Under the pieces are notes generated by a model, which was not told where the DNA came from, ran no database searches, and was given only the letters and a program-made list of their open reading frames with translations. Below, piece after piece: positions 47,438 to 57,107 of a DNA stretch of 64,000 nucleotides. This stretch comes from Merluccius polli. Taxonomy: Eukaryota; Chordata; Actinopteri; Gadiformes; Merlucciidae. The position numbers and the translations under genes were made by a program. The stretch spans positions 434,001 to 498,000 of the forward strand of contig JAOPHQ010002280.1 of assembly GCA_030340625.1 (NCBI GenBank), read 5' to 3'. Numbering within the stretch: the stretch's first letter is position 1; every line of letters starts with the position of its first letter.

Positions 47438-49152
47438 GCGCACAACCAATCAAGTCTCACTATGTTTATTGGCATGGTATGCCTCTTTAAAACTATTGGT
47501 CATGCATTGCATTCACCCTAATCTCATGCGCGTAACAATTGTGTCCATTTTAGTAGCCTAAGTATTTATTTTAAAATTAAATGATTGACATGTAAATGCA
47601 TTGGTTAAGTATGTTACAACAGCTTACCTTCGCCATGTTGGTAATTCTTGACCGGGTTTGTTTGTTTGTTCCTTTCTTTCTTTCAGCTGCACTCCAAAAA
47701 CAGCTGCCAGGGACCACTCATATGGTGTATTCAGGGACACTGAAGAAGTGGCTTAAATATGCACCGGAGAGAGAGGGAGGTGGAGGGAGGCGAACAAATG
47801 AACGCGATCAGGTAGGCCTAATGTGCGCTTGTTCCTCCCGCCTACCTCCGTCAATGGATGGACCTCGTCGACTTTGCACGGGGCGCCCTCGATGCATGCA
47901 TTCTGGGTCCGTCCGTTCTTTCGGCTCCGTGGCTGGCGTCAAAAGTTGAGAAATGTTTTTCGGGAAGCGACGGATCCGTCGGCCAATCAGATCGCGGTTA
48001 TGCTTTATACGCTAGCGTGCCGCTACTTGGACTCTGTCTAATGAAATGGTCTTTGTGATACAACCCGCCGTGGAAATGTCAAAGCCGGCCGGCAGCGGGG
48101 GGTTTAAGAATGGATTTAATAATTAACTCCGTCAGACGATTTCATTGGACAGAGTCCAACTAGCGTCCCAGTAGTGTATTTGCATATCCGCGATCTGATT
48201 GGCTAATCAGATCGTGGTTATGCAAATACACTACTGGTGGTCTCTGTCCAATTAAATCTTCTTTGTGTTACAACCCGCCGTGGATATGTCAAAAAGCCGG
48301 CCGGTGTTATGCCGAGTTCTGCCTGCCCGCCGAGAACTGCATGCACCTCGCGGAACTGCATGCACCTCGAAAACAATATTTTAATATTTTTTAATGTGGA
48401 AAATGAATGTGGGGTGTCATCCACACTGTCTAGGTCGATCAAATAAAGTAAGCTGGTGCTGAGAAGACCATTTGATTCCTATCATTCTTTGATTTGAAGT
48501 CTCACTGTTAAGGGGTACATTCGGCAGAACTCACATGTATGATATTCACACTGTTAAGCCAAAACAGCCCAAAATATGAGCTGGTCAAACCATGTGATTC
48601 AAAGATCTCCAGCATTAAAGTTACAGGGTGGATGCATTATTCGGCAGTGCTGTATATAAGCTGCCGAGAAGTGCATCCCCCTGTTTTTCCAGGCTAGAGC
48701 GAGGTGCATGCAGTTCTCGGCGGGCAGGCAGAACTCGGCATAACACCGGCAGCGGGAGATTTAAGAATGGAGGAGAAAGTTATCATTGGTGTGGGCGCTG
48801 GGCAATCGCCGAATGGGGCGGGGGGACAACACTATCCTTGCTACTACGGGATCCATTTTGCAATAACAACACCAAGCAGGAAGACGCATTAAAAAGCCGG
48901 GTTTCTAACGCCTGGTGCATTGACGCCTCGTGCACACAAGTTTGTCGACGGATGACCGAGGGCGTGTCTGAACGACGGACCCACAATGCATTTCGAGAGC
49001 GCCATGCAAGTCGGACGCTCAATAGTGTGAAACAAACATCATTCAGTCGTATTGCTGGACACATTTTGTAGCATATTTTGTTTTTATGTTAATATTTCTG
49101 TATTTCTTTTCAGGTGCCGCAGGATCCTCGACCATGTGGCTTGTGTAAATAA
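38641..49152 (+). CDS. CACTA accessory gene, DUF4806-type, multi-exon
   Basis: Exons read by eye: 38641-38717, 38836-38907, 39077-39121, 39573-39614, 39687-39716, 39810-39842, 39970-40204, 41303-41462, 47687-47811 and 49114-49152; the first exon is not identified. Phases agree across the joins. The protein starts acidic and proline-rich, has a leucine-rich coiled coil (ISKVLELLSKVLEENKSIK), then the DUF4806-like block (PLSTMEEFKLAE, FSLIGGHTAEEAVRRML, NNLARRFNWAGKG, YSGTLKKWLKYAPER) and a Cys-containing tail. Such proteins accompany CACTA transposases and may bind the terminal repeats. The small exon 39687-39716 reads TGA in frame (after DSPQA), so this copy may be broken unless that exon is skipped. 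The intron 41463-47686 was enlarged by a foldback insertion. Confidence 0.7.
40395..41236 (-). mobile_element. Tc1/mariner remnant
   Basis: 842 bp flanked by TA. The ends CAGCATCTCACAAAA and the inverse of TTTTGTGAGATATTG match, and inner inverted segments share AAACAGCTGGCAACATA. The minus strand around 40690-40800 still reads KKVMDWPSMAP and VEHSQED, a decayed form of the Tc1 transposase C-terminal motif. Most of the transposase is deleted. It lies in an intron of the DUF4806-type gene. Confidence 0.85.
41830..43110 (+). repeat. Foldback left arm: dyad-rich ~52-bp tandem units
   Basis: Units combine GATGCCACGGCATCTGCCGC, TGTTTGAGTGGGTTGCCAGC and GGTTCACCGTAA. About seven run head to tail from 42780. 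Each has a GATGCC/GGCATC dyad, and some carry the perfect palindrome AGATGCCGCGGCATCT. Apparent reading frames here are artefacts of the repeat. Confidence 0.9.
42088..42171. repeat. (AT)n microsatellite
   Basis: A long uninterrupted AT run inside the foldback left arm; further AT runs lie at about 42221-42247 and 42455-42534. Confidence 0.95.
43471..43979. other. Foldback spacer, unassigned
   Basis: AT-rich sequence with no gene or repeat that I recognise. Confidence 0.3.
43980..44158 (-). mobile_element. tRNA-derived SINE fragment
   Basis: On the minus strand, GGTTAGCTCAGTTAGCTGGC resembles a tRNA A box. About 60 bp on, GGGTGCGAATCCGACC resembles a B box, and a C-rich stretch follows. This layout is that of fish tRNA-derived SINEs. 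It is not a functional tRNA: no cloverleaf closes with a proper acceptor stem. Confidence 0.55.
44613..45658. mobile_element. hAT MITE, 1.05 kb
   Basis: Ends CATTGGCGGTTCTAGA and the inverse of TCTAGAACCGCCACTG, flanked by a perfect 8-bp duplication GTGCTGAG (44605-44612, 45659-45666). It is non-coding and nested in the foldback spacer. Confidence 0.9.
44800..45000. repeat. C-rich ~65-bp tandem repeat
   Basis: Three copies of GGGGTGGGTTAATATTGCGC followed by ACCCCCCCC runs and a CGCGAACGTAA segment, inside the hAT MITE. Confidence 0.85.
45770..45896. repeat. A-rich and (AT)n tract
   Basis: AAATAAAT-type low-complexity sequence, then a ~50-bp AT run to 45895. The hydrophobic frames read across it are not genes. 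Confidence 0.95.
46560..47300 (-). repeat. Foldback right arm: dyad-rich ~52-bp tandem units
   Basis: About twelve units in the opposite orientation to the left arm, each with AGATGCCGTGGCATCTTACG and CAACCCACTCAAACAGCGGC. Units alternate between a longer and a shorter form that lacks the GCTGGC segment, showing block duplication. Confidence 0.9.
47398..47430. repeat. (AC)n microsatellite
   Basis: AC dinucleotide run in the intron just outside the foldback right end. Confidence 0.95.
47985..48300. repeat. Direct and inverted duplications in a DUF4806-gene intron
   Basis: The block CAATCAGATCGCGGTTATG ... ACAACCCGCCGTGGA ... AAGCCGGCCGG occurs at about 47985-48105 and again at 48197-48304. 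A hairpin at 48137-48257 has arms with CAGTAGTGTATTTGCAT and its inverse, closing on ATTGGCTAAT. The first copy preserves the empty site of the MITE at 48305. Confidence 0.75.
48305..48745. mobile_element. 441-bp MITE with 46-bp perfect inverted repeats
   Basis: Ends TGTTATGCCGAGTTCTGCC and its inverse, identical for about 46 bp, flanked by CCGG on both sides (48301-48304, 48746-48749). The related block near 48083-48110 reads straight through GCCGGCCGGCAGCGG, which is the empty site and confirms a 4-bp CCGG duplication. It is non-coding. Confidence 0.9.
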
Positions 49153-49524
49153 TAATTCTATTATGTGTGTCTATGCGTGTAGTTTTGTTGTGTTCATTAT
49201 TGTCGCCACCGTTGTTGTGTGATGTTTGTTTGTTAGTATTTGAGAGGTGCCAATAAAGGTAGTCTGCGTCGAGGGGTGTACGGGGCGCAGAACTACAGTG
49301 AAATAAAGCCTGACTCTGTGCACTTTTTGGCCGCTGCTAGGCCTACAATGTTTGACAATATCCTATTGTCTATTCTGTATTCATGTATTCATTACATTAG
49401 AGCCCTGAAGGAGATTCAGTAGCCTAAAAAGGGCCTTTATTGTCCTAATTTAATTGTAGAGTAATGTCATGATGTTCTGTAAATAAATCAGGGAGTGAAG
49501 AACCAACATCGACCAACATTCGAC
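49153..49524 (+). other. 3' untranslated region of the DUF4806-type gene
   Basis: AATAAA signals near 49252, 49301 and 49484 suit transcript ends. CCAACATCGACCAACATTCGAC at the end is part of the CACTA subterminal repeats. Confidence 0.45.
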
Positions 49525-49849
49525 GGGTGATTCCGTGAAATCGGTGCCTTTTGCGTCCCTGACAGATAATCAGTTCTAAAGTGGCTTCAACAAGAAATAA
49601 ATGTGTAATTTTAAAAAACGTACTGTTAATATAGATCCACTCTTCAATATAAGACTAATTAAAAGCCAATAAAATATTATTTTAAATAATTAAAATCACA
49701 TTTTATATGCTATGGGTAAGGATTTTTACTTTTCAACAGGACTTCTCATTTGTAAAATGTTAGCAAAATTATACTATTTTCACAGTTTTATATTGTCTCA
49801 AGTGTAATCCCATTGTTAAGCAATGATTTTGACATAAATAGATATCTTT

Positions 49850-50290
49850 TCATATAAATATAAGTCATTTTATCATTGTCCCCTGATTTCATATCAGTCC
49901 TGTTACTATCACCAAAAAACCCCTATAAAATAATGGTACAAACCAGAAGTGACATCATTTCAAGGAAGTGACATCAGTTTGAGGAAGTGGATTTCACAGT
50001 GTAAGCAAAGGTAAGTTTCTCTCTTCTTAAATGTCCTATTTTTCATGTTTTATCAGGATTGTTAGAGAGGGGTCGGCATACAACATCAGTTCCTGTTACC
50101 ATGTTTTAAAGTGTATATATAAACAATTATCTATTTATCCTAACATTACCAATATCTAGAAGTAATAACCTTTCAGATTACATACCATGTGCCTTTCTGA
50201 CCTTGACCTGTTAGCTAGTAATGAGCATATTAGCATGGAATCCTCAGTCCTGTTACCATCAGTCCTGTTACTATCCCAGAGCAATAGGGA
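49850..50290. promoter_or_regulatory. Left subterminal CAGTCCTGTTAC motifs
   Basis: CAGTCCTGTTAC or close variants occur near 49896, 50088, 50244 and 50258, in one orientation. Matching copies lie near 52320, and an inverse (GTAACAGGACTG) near 52662. Clustering near both ends suggests transposase-binding sites. Confidence 0.45.
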
Positions 50291-50576
50291 GCATAGATTC
50301 TGGCCCAGCTGCATAATTCAGTCACAGATGGTGTATTTGTTATTTGTGGGAGGAAACATTCAAATGCAATTTAAGGATTAGGACATCAACTAAGGGACAT
50401 AGCCATTTATAAAGGTTATTTATAATATGACATATGTTATTATTTATACAGTGACATATGAGTCAGCAGCATATGAGCATCAAGCACATGTTTAGGTACC
50501 ATTGTTTGTTTATGCATCTGTTTTTTTTTTATTTGTATACTGATGCTCCTTACCTTGCTGTCTGATTTGCATAGAA

Positions 50577-51671
50577 TTGACATCACTTTTAATATGCTAT
50601 ACACTTTTACAGTTGTTAGTAACATGCCTGAAGGCAGGGCTCTCCGATAATGAATGTATAATTCATATTGATTTTTCAGAAAACTATGCATGCAAGTGGT
50701 CCTCCGAAATCCAGGCCGCGCAATTTGGGGGGTCACACCAACAGGCCATCTTGCATACAAGTGTGCTATACACGGCCCCAAATGCCACACCTACCTGTTT
50801 CTGTACGGTGACCTCAGCAAGGCAAAAAGGCCCGGCTGCAATTTGGGAGCATCTCAGGCAAGTGCTGACATACATCAAGCAGGAGCATCCTGCTGTGAAG
50901 GTGCTACATTTCTTGAGTGATGGGCCTTGTTCACAATACCGGCAGCGCGGCAACTTTTTCCTCTTCAGCACAGAATTGCACAAATGGGGCTTCACACAAG
51001 GCACATGGAACTTTTTCGAGGCCAGTCATGGGAAGGGGGCTCCTGATGGAGTAGGAGGTGCATTGAAGAGAAAAGCTGATGGCCTTGTCAGCAAAGGCCA
51101 TGACATCACTGATGCAAAGTCTCTGTACAGAGCGCTGATCAGAGCACACACCACCATCAAGCTGTTCTATGTGGATGAGGACGATATAGAACAGGCAGTG
51201 CATGCTATGCCTCAGAACATCCCAGCAGTTCCCTCAACTATGCGCCTTCATCAAGTTGTGACCTTAGAAAGGGGTGGCCTTATCTGCCGTGATGTAAGTT
51301 GTATGTGTGTAGCTATGAAGAGGCTTCAGTGCCAGTGCCCTGGATCTCAGGCCTTCAGTTTCCTGCTTAACAACCAAACTCCAATACAAGACAACACAGT
51401 TGACTGGACAAGTTCCGAGGTCATTGGAAAGTGGTGTGTGGTAAAATATGGAGATGACCTTTACCCCGGGACTGTGATGGCAACAGATGACTCCTACGTC
51501 CAGGTGAAATGCATGCACAGCAGAGGTCCGAACAGATTCTCTTGGCCTATTCGAGATGATCTACTTTGGTACCTATATGATGATGTACTTCGTCTCATCC
51601 CTGCTCCTTTGCCAGTCACTGCCCGCCATGTGGAGATACAGAGAGATGTATGGTTAGAGCTTACAAAGTAA
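50577..51671 (+). CDS. Putative DDE-like transposase, family not recognised
   Basis: 364 codons from the first Met, but the conserved part probably begins after the acceptor TTTTACAG (50611) as a 3' exon; no N-terminal exon is visible upstream, so the protein may be truncated. Acidic candidates in RNase H-like context are D32 (HIDFSENY), D115 (HFLSDGP) and E148 (WNFFEASHGKGAPDG) with D157. A short segment with CMCVAMKRLQCQC cysteines follows. The last ~85 residues (IGKWCVVKYGDDLYPGTV...RFSWP) look like a small Tudor/SH3-like barrel. I know similar uncharacterised proteins in fish but no formal name. The position between terminal inverted repeats supports a transposase; the catalytic assignment is inference. 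Confidence 0.6.
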   Translation: MTSLLICYTLLQLLVTCLKAGLSDNECIIHIDFSENYACKWSSEIQAAQFGGSHQQAILHTSVLYTAPNATPTCFCTVTSARQKGPAAIWEHLRQVLTYIKQEHPAVKVLHFLSDGPCSQYRQRGNFFLFSTELHKWGFTQGTWNFFEASHGKGAPDGVGGALKRKADGLVSKGHDITDAKSLYRALIRAHTTIKLFYVDEDDIEQAVHAMPQNIPAVPSTMRLHQVVTLERGGLICRDVSCMCVAMKRLQCQCPGSQAFSFLLNNQTPIQDNTVDWTSSEVIGKWCVVKYGDDLYPGTVMATDDSYVQVKCMHSRGPNRFSWPIRDDLLWYLYDDVLRLIPAPLPVTARHVEIQRDVWLELTK

Positions 51672-52864
51672 AATGAGAAGTAGCTCTGTAATTATTTTAG
51701 ATCAGAGAGGTATCTCTGTCAAATGAAATTGCCTTAGATCAAATTGTTTACCGTCCGCCAAATATTCTTACTTCTCTCACTTCCATTTTCCATTCCATGT
51801 TGTTTTTCCGTGGTACTGTTTGCTGTTTTGAATGGTAGCTGTTTCTTTAATATACATTCAATTGTGAGTTTTTACATGTTAAATACTACTAAGTGCATGA
51901 TTAACTTGGAAGTTTTTACATAGGCCTATAATTTCTTTTGATGAAATTCCTGTCCTTTGTTGAGGCTATTCTCATGATTTATATACTAGAAAAATGTCAT
52001 ACTCACCAGAAACAATCACTTTTTAAAAGTACTTACCCTCGTTATGTCCTGTGGATGATTTTTTTAATAATTGCCAGTTAGCTTTCATATGTCCAAAGAT
52101 GATTTGTTTTAATAAAGATGTGTTTTCTTCTATGATTGTATTTTTCTATATAATTCTAGATTACCTCCCATATGGAAGTAGATTGGCATGGCCTAATGTT
52201 CCATAGGTAACTAGTAGGTATATGGAAGTAAATAAGTTCATAACTCTTGTCCTCAATGCATGCAATTAATTGCAAACCCAAACTAGGAGCCTAAAGACCC
52301 TCTCGGTTATTGAGAGATCAGTCCTGTTACTGTCATTCATTTGATATTTTAAAAGCAAAAGGACATTTGATAACCAAACAGATCTCACCATAGTAACCTG
52401 CACTATATTGCATTTTGGACAAGACCCCTTTTAAAATATCTGTCTTCTCAAAGTATACATATTTCTTAATTGTAATGTGATGTCGTCCCTGAAATAGGAC
52501 ATTTTCAGTAATCTGAATGGCAATTATGATATAAAACAAAACATTTCTAAATATAACATAATATGAATGAAAAGAGGGACCAAAATACTACTGATAAATG
52601 TGTAAACTGTTGCATATGTGTAATTGGAAGTATTATATACTGTATAGTAACACTTTAGTCGGTAACAGGACTGAGGAAAATATCAAAACATGAAATAAAT
52701 AAACAGTCATAAAATAATAAATGGCATATCTTGAGATGGCACAACACTATTTCTTGTCATGTTAAGATGTCTTAATGTAATGGGTATTGAAAGAAATCAG
52801 TTTGAAACAATTATATTTTTCACATTTTCAAAGTTGAAAAGGCACTGATTTCGTGGAATGACCC
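51672..52864. other. Non-coding right part of the 3.34-kb transposon
   Basis: AT-rich sequence with AATAAAG near 52113, subterminal motifs near 52320 and 52662, and the right inverted repeat. No gene is visible. Confidence 0.5.
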
Positions 52865-53159
52865 CGACCATAATCACTAGTTGAATAAAGGTTGAAACGG
52901 GATCGACGCGCCGTCGTCAGTCGCCTTCCTTTCAACGTTGAATCGACGTGAACAGCATGAGCAAACTGCCGTTGATTAAAGGCTGAAACGGGGTCGACGC
53001 GCCGTCGTCAGTCGCCTTCCTTTCAACGTTGAATCGACGGTGAACAGTATGAGCAAACTGACGTCGAATCGAGGTCCAGTCTCAACGCTGATTCAACATG
53101 TTTTGGTTGAAAAGTCGGCGTTGATTCACCGTTGATTCAACGCTCTTTTGCTGTCTGGG
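52865..53159. repeat. CACTA right subterminal tandem repeats
   Basis: Two copies of a ~105-bp unit (GGTCGACGCGCCGTCGTCAG or its variant, then CCTTCCTTTCAACGTTGAAT), followed by several TTGATTCAACG motifs up to the TTGCTGTCTGGG terminus. The motifs match those at the left end. Confidence 0.85.
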
Positions 53160-53355
53160 TATCATTTCTCCATTGACGCTCCATTGTTCCTCTCGGTCGT
53201 ATGTGGACCGCTCCGCCGGCAGAGCAGCCGGAGGAGTCGGATACGACCGAGAGGTCGGAGCAATGATATGGACCCGAAGTGAACTGACAGCTGTCTGCTG
53301 AAGACATCGCTTTCTCGAATGAGTTTGTTGTTGCTGGTGACGTAAAGAGGTCAAC
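53160..53355. mobile_element. Non-autonomous element, copy 2, right part
   Basis: Resumes with TATCATTTCTCCATTGACGC, matching copy 1 from 18326, including the GCTCCGCCGG hairpin and GGTGACGTAAAG. It ends at about 53355, where the long-inverted-repeat element begins, so its own right terminus is missing. Confidence 0.8.
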
Positions 53356-53439
53356 CAGTATGAAGGTATATTTGGTGCAAAAGTCACGAGCACATTTAAC
53401 TACAGATTTCGCATGCGCACACTAAAGTCACAAACGTGT

Positions 53440-53940
53440 AACTGTAAATTTGAAGTTGTATTTTTTTTTTCTATACCTTGTTAACACAAATCCTTGTTAC
53501 GGGTTCACAAATCCTTGTTACGGGTTCACAAATCCTTGTTACAGGTACACAAATCCTATCCTGTGCATCACAACTTCCTGGCCTTATGCACTCAAGACTT
53601 TTGCCCCAAATGCACTGCAACGATTGGGGCAAAACACATTTGCACATCCGTGTTTCATAATCTGAGAACATGCACAACATTCGTGCATTTGTAAACCGTA
53701 AATTTGAAGTTGTACATATTTTCGTTTTACCTTGTTAACACAAAATAGGGCTACGGGTTCACAAATCCTTGTTACAGGTACACAAATCCTATCCTGTGCA
53801 TCACAACTTTCAAGTGTCATGCCCTCAACACTTTCGCCCCAAATACACTGCAACGATTGGGGCAAAACACATTCGCACATGTGTATTTCATAATCTGAGA
53901 ACATGCACAACATTCGTGCATTTGTAAACCCAAATGTGAA
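53440..53940 (+). repeat. ~250-bp tandem duplication in the left arm
   Basis: Two copies starting GTAAATTTGAAGTTGTA (about 53441 and 53698), each with TTGTTAACACAAA, ACACAAATCCTATCCTGTGC and GCAACGATTGGGGCAAAAC. Within the first copy CAAATCCTTGTTACGGGTTC is iterated three times. Confidence 0.85.
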
Positions 53941-54042
53941 CTAATGCATCAGAAGTTGTGCATCTGTGAAATATTTTCTCATTATAAAATGGTATTAGAT
54001 CGCTGTGGTCATTGAGCATTTTCTTGCACAACTACAAGTCAA

Positions 54043-54240
54043 TTGATACAAGTGTTCGAATCTGCTTCTACGAGTTTGCAGCTGTTGTTTTCCGTACGGA
54101 TACTTTTGCACCATATACACCACCTAGCGAGGTGCAAAACGGAGTTGTACTTGTGCACGCCGAGCGAATCGATTGAAAAGAAAACAAGGCGGCCGGATCT
54201 GGATCCTGGATCGCGCCCAGGCATCCCTGCTCATATCAAA
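54043..54240 (+). other. Putative 5' exon in the left arm
   Basis: A frame of ~66 codons (MIQVFESAST...) ends at a good donor, ATCAAA|GTAAGT (about 54239). The same exon with donor exists inverted at 63641-63440. There is no known domain. It may be a leader exon and promoter of a lost transposon gene. Confidence 0.35.
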
Positions 54241-54379
54241 GTAAGTAACCTCCGCTTGTTTCCTCATCAATAAAGGACAAGGACACACGATTTATAGATT
54301 TTCTTTTCACAAAGTGAGACAGATATTTGTTGTGGTGTTAAGTTAAATTACGACCTTATTATTCACATATTCTTGAATT

Positions 54380-55446
54380 TCCCCTTGGGCAACCCTGTCT
54401 CATCAAAATTACGTTCCCAGGGAACTATTCGGCATTCTCAATTACGTTTGTCTGAAAACGTATTTTGTCCGTGATTACGTTTCATTGAACGTATCGCAAA
54501 TACGTTCGTTCTCAGCCTATTTTTTTGCCATTTATTTACCTATAGGATTATGTTTGGTTGAAACGTATCCCAGATATGTTAAATGTGAACATATAACACA
54601 TTATTGTCATTAAGGCATATTTCCCTTTCGGGGAACGTTTCATTGAACGTATTTTGTCCCTGATTACGTCTTGAACCTGAATTGAGCATCTTTTTTGTTA
54701 TGTATTTACCTCTTGGATAATTTACATTGAATTGAAACGTATCCTCAATAGGCTACGTTAAATATCGAGGTAGACGTGTTTCCAGCTGCTTTGTTTGTCC
54801 ATGAATTGGATAAACATGAATTGTTTGGAGTTCACATTGTGGGACATACATTGTGGTGTGGGACAATAATAGTTGTTGTTGTTTTTTTAACAAACTTAAT
54901 TGTCAACAATATTATGACATTACAACATAAACAATAGTACAGTAAGGACAGTACTTCCGGCTGATAGGTCCTTTCAGCCGTAGCCCCTAGCAACCTGACG
55001 TCATTGAAACATGGTGCAGGAATCAGAGCTATAGAGTAAACATAGAGTTGTTTATAGAGTTGTTTACCCTATAGCTCTGATACAGGAGTAATAACTAACC
55101 AATAGGACAAACATCCGATCGTAACTCGTAAATCTTGAAAGTCACGTGACTTGGACGCAAAACCATGGGAAAAGAATAGGCAGAAAAATGTAACAATCAT
55201 ACAATTTAAGGGCCTTTATTGTAACCCCTCTACGTTTGGCACTTTGGACCAACGTAGTCAGGGTACGTGTTGCGCGTGACGTATAATAATGTCCAAACAT
55301 TATACTAAAAGCTGGCGTTGTCACCATAGCAACGGTCGCTGACACTCATGGGAACTGTAGTGTAAATTGACGCAACAAACCAATGAAATTACGATATTTC
55401 TCGGAAAAGAAGCATAGGCTACATATTTCTTAGCGATGGCTACTAC
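54380..55446. other. Inner left arm and spacer with hairpin
   Basis: 54380-54768 is rich in ATTACGTTT and GAACGTAT repeats and is matched inverted at 62917-63290. A ~60-bp hairpin at 55027-55082 pairs ATCAGAGCTATAG with CTATAGCTCTGAT. No gene is visible from 55093 to 55446. Confidence 0.6.
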
Positions 55447-56545
55447 CAGGGCTCTAGAGTGCGACCAATTTGGTCGCATGTGTGACCTAATTTCTCAATG
55501 GTGCGACTGAAAAAAATCTTAGGTCGCACTGGTGCGCCCAGCAGTTCGAGGGAAGAAAAAAAAAATCTCTGCGAATCTGAAAGTCTCCCTGTGGTTCAAC
55601 AACAAACACACATTAGGCCCATATCGTGGTCTAAACTAATCAGAGATAGTGAAGGGCGGGCAGGCGCGCCGGAAGCACCGGTGCACTTTTCGGGGGGTAA
55701 AAAAAAAAAAAAGCGCAGTTGTTGACCACGACACCGACACGGCATCGCATTGATTGCAGCATGAACTAGATCTATTTACAGCGCTGTAGCTTTAATTACT
55801 TCTGCTCTAGTCCGGCCTCTTGGTCATGATGTCATGCTCAGCCAATCAGATAATTCGCCCGCAAACCAGGTGACTGGTCCAGGTAAAGGGTTATCCTACC
55901 GTACGAGCAACCCTATGTCTAGGACCAACATCAATGCGACCAACAAGGCTGCGATGATACTGAAGCTCAGTTCGGTTATCTGCGTCACAACCACACTTAC
56001 CGTACACATCGCTGTGCTGCTCTACGATACCTTCATTTGTATTTGTTCTTGAAACTTGTGTGTGAGGACTACAGAGATCTTGGATACACGACTCCATCGC
56101 TGCACTACGGTGACGTCAATGTTGATCAACGCGGAAAGCAGTTGCTAGCATAGCTGCTAAGCGCTAGGTGCGTTTGTAGGGCTACAGAGGAATGCTACTT
56201 GGACAAATGTGTAAACAATGATCCGACAGGCTAAGGTACATGTTAGAGTATACAGTTTGAGAGAATGGGATGTAATTTTTAATCGATTCAATAAAAACAA
56301 TGTTGTCATATCACTGTGTGGTTATGTTATTAACAGTAGGATGTGGAGGGAAAGGATTTTCAATAATTAATGTATTGATTACAGTCAAACACAAAGGGAA
56401 CAGGCACAGTTGAGTTGGGTAACTAATTATAGTGTCGTTTGAAAAATTGAAAATTTGGGTGCACCTAACTTTTGTGCTGGTGCACCTAAGAAAAAAAGTT
56501 AGGCGCACCAGTGCAACCAGTGCAAAAAGTTAGTCTAGAGCCCTG
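55447..56545. mobile_element. hAT MITE, 1.1 kb
   Basis: Starts CAGGGCTCTAGAGTGCGACC and ends TCTAGAGCCCTG, a 12-bp terminal inverted repeat. ACTAC flanks both sides, shorter than the usual 8 bp. GGTCGCA-type repeats lie near the left end and GGCGCACCAGTGC near the right. Internal frames are short and unrecognised. Confidence 0.75.
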
Positions 56546-56688
56546 ACTACACAACACTGCTGTATCGTTAATGATCAGGAGTATACATTTACTGTAGTAT
56601 ACAGCGGCCCATGCTGCGGCCCGTCATGTATAAATGCAGGTGCATCCATTTGGGTCGGACTAGGAGCATTCAGGGTCCTGGACCGGCC

Positions 56689-57097
56689 TGTGGGGTTTGT
56701 GTCCCGGGGAAGAAGGCTGCCGACAACAGGAAACGCTTATAACTCACTTTATTTGTTTAGCTTTAAGTTATTTAACTATGAACCAGAAGGAGAGGTATTA
56801 TATGTATATCACGCTGCGTGGAGGACCCCAAGCGTTGCATCCTCAGTCGCTTTGCTTCCTTCCTTTGCGCTGCCTGGGGTGATCTGACTTGAGCCGGCGG
56901 AAGTTCCGCCGGTATTCACTGGGCAGGAGGCGTGGCCTCCATGCCGCACAATGGCCAGCGCTAAGCGCCGCCTCCAGTATATCGTTTGGCGCCATCATGT
57001 GTTGAGGTGCAGTTACTACAACTTGTATATTTATTTCTACTCCTGGCTATGTGCAGATATTTTACAGCCTGATGATACATGTTATTAATTCGCAACA
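56689..57097 (-). repeat. 3' LTR of the retrovirus-like element
   Basis: 409 bp. On the minus strand it begins TGTTGCGAATTAATAAC and ends GACACAAACCCACA, with an AATAAA signal (AACAAATAAAGTG) about 65 bp before the end. No difference from 62393-62801 was found by eye. Confidence 0.9.
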
Positions 57098-57098
57098 G

Positions 57099-57107
57099 TC
57101 CCTCCTT
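57099..57107 (-). other. Polypurine tract
   Basis: Minus strand AAGGAGGGA, two bases before the 3' LTR start (TGTTGCG). Confidence 0.65.

Larger units (their letters stand above)
49525..52864 (+). mobile_element. 3.34-kb DNA transposon, possibly Sola-like
   Basis: Imperfect terminal inverted repeats of 28 bp (24 match) start GGGTGATTCCGTGAAATC on the left and, inverted, GGGTCATTCCACGAAATC on the right. CGAC flanks both sides (49521-49524, 52865-52868), and removing the element joins CACTA subterminal sequence smoothly, so this is a 4-bp target duplication. It carries one DDE-like reading frame and scattered CAGTCCTGTTAC motifs near both ends. Sola elements make 4-bp duplications, which is why I suggest them, but the family link is only inference. 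Confidence 0.8.
20081..53159 (+). mobile_element. 33-kb CACTA/EnSpm-like transposon
   Basis: The ends are CCCAGACAGCAA (20081) and its exact inverse TTGCTGTCTGGG (to 53159), flanked by TA on both sides. Removing it restores the sequence seen in copy 1 of the surrounding element. Both ends are rich in TTCAACGTTGAA-type motifs. Plus-strand genes are a Tnp2-like transposase (36450-38423) and a spliced DUF4806-type gene (38641-49152), the usual pairing in fish CACTA elements. Roughly 20 kb is later insertions (hAT, P, foldback, 3.34-kb element, MITEs), leaving about 12 kb. The 2-bp duplication is what the CMC group shows in animals; the superfamily call rests on the transposase. Confidence 0.85.

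Noticed and set aside
47858..49071. Frames of 60-147 codons in the last intron of the DUF4806-type gene
   Set aside because: They run across duplicated blocks and the MITE, have no conserved domain and fall between well-supported splice sites.
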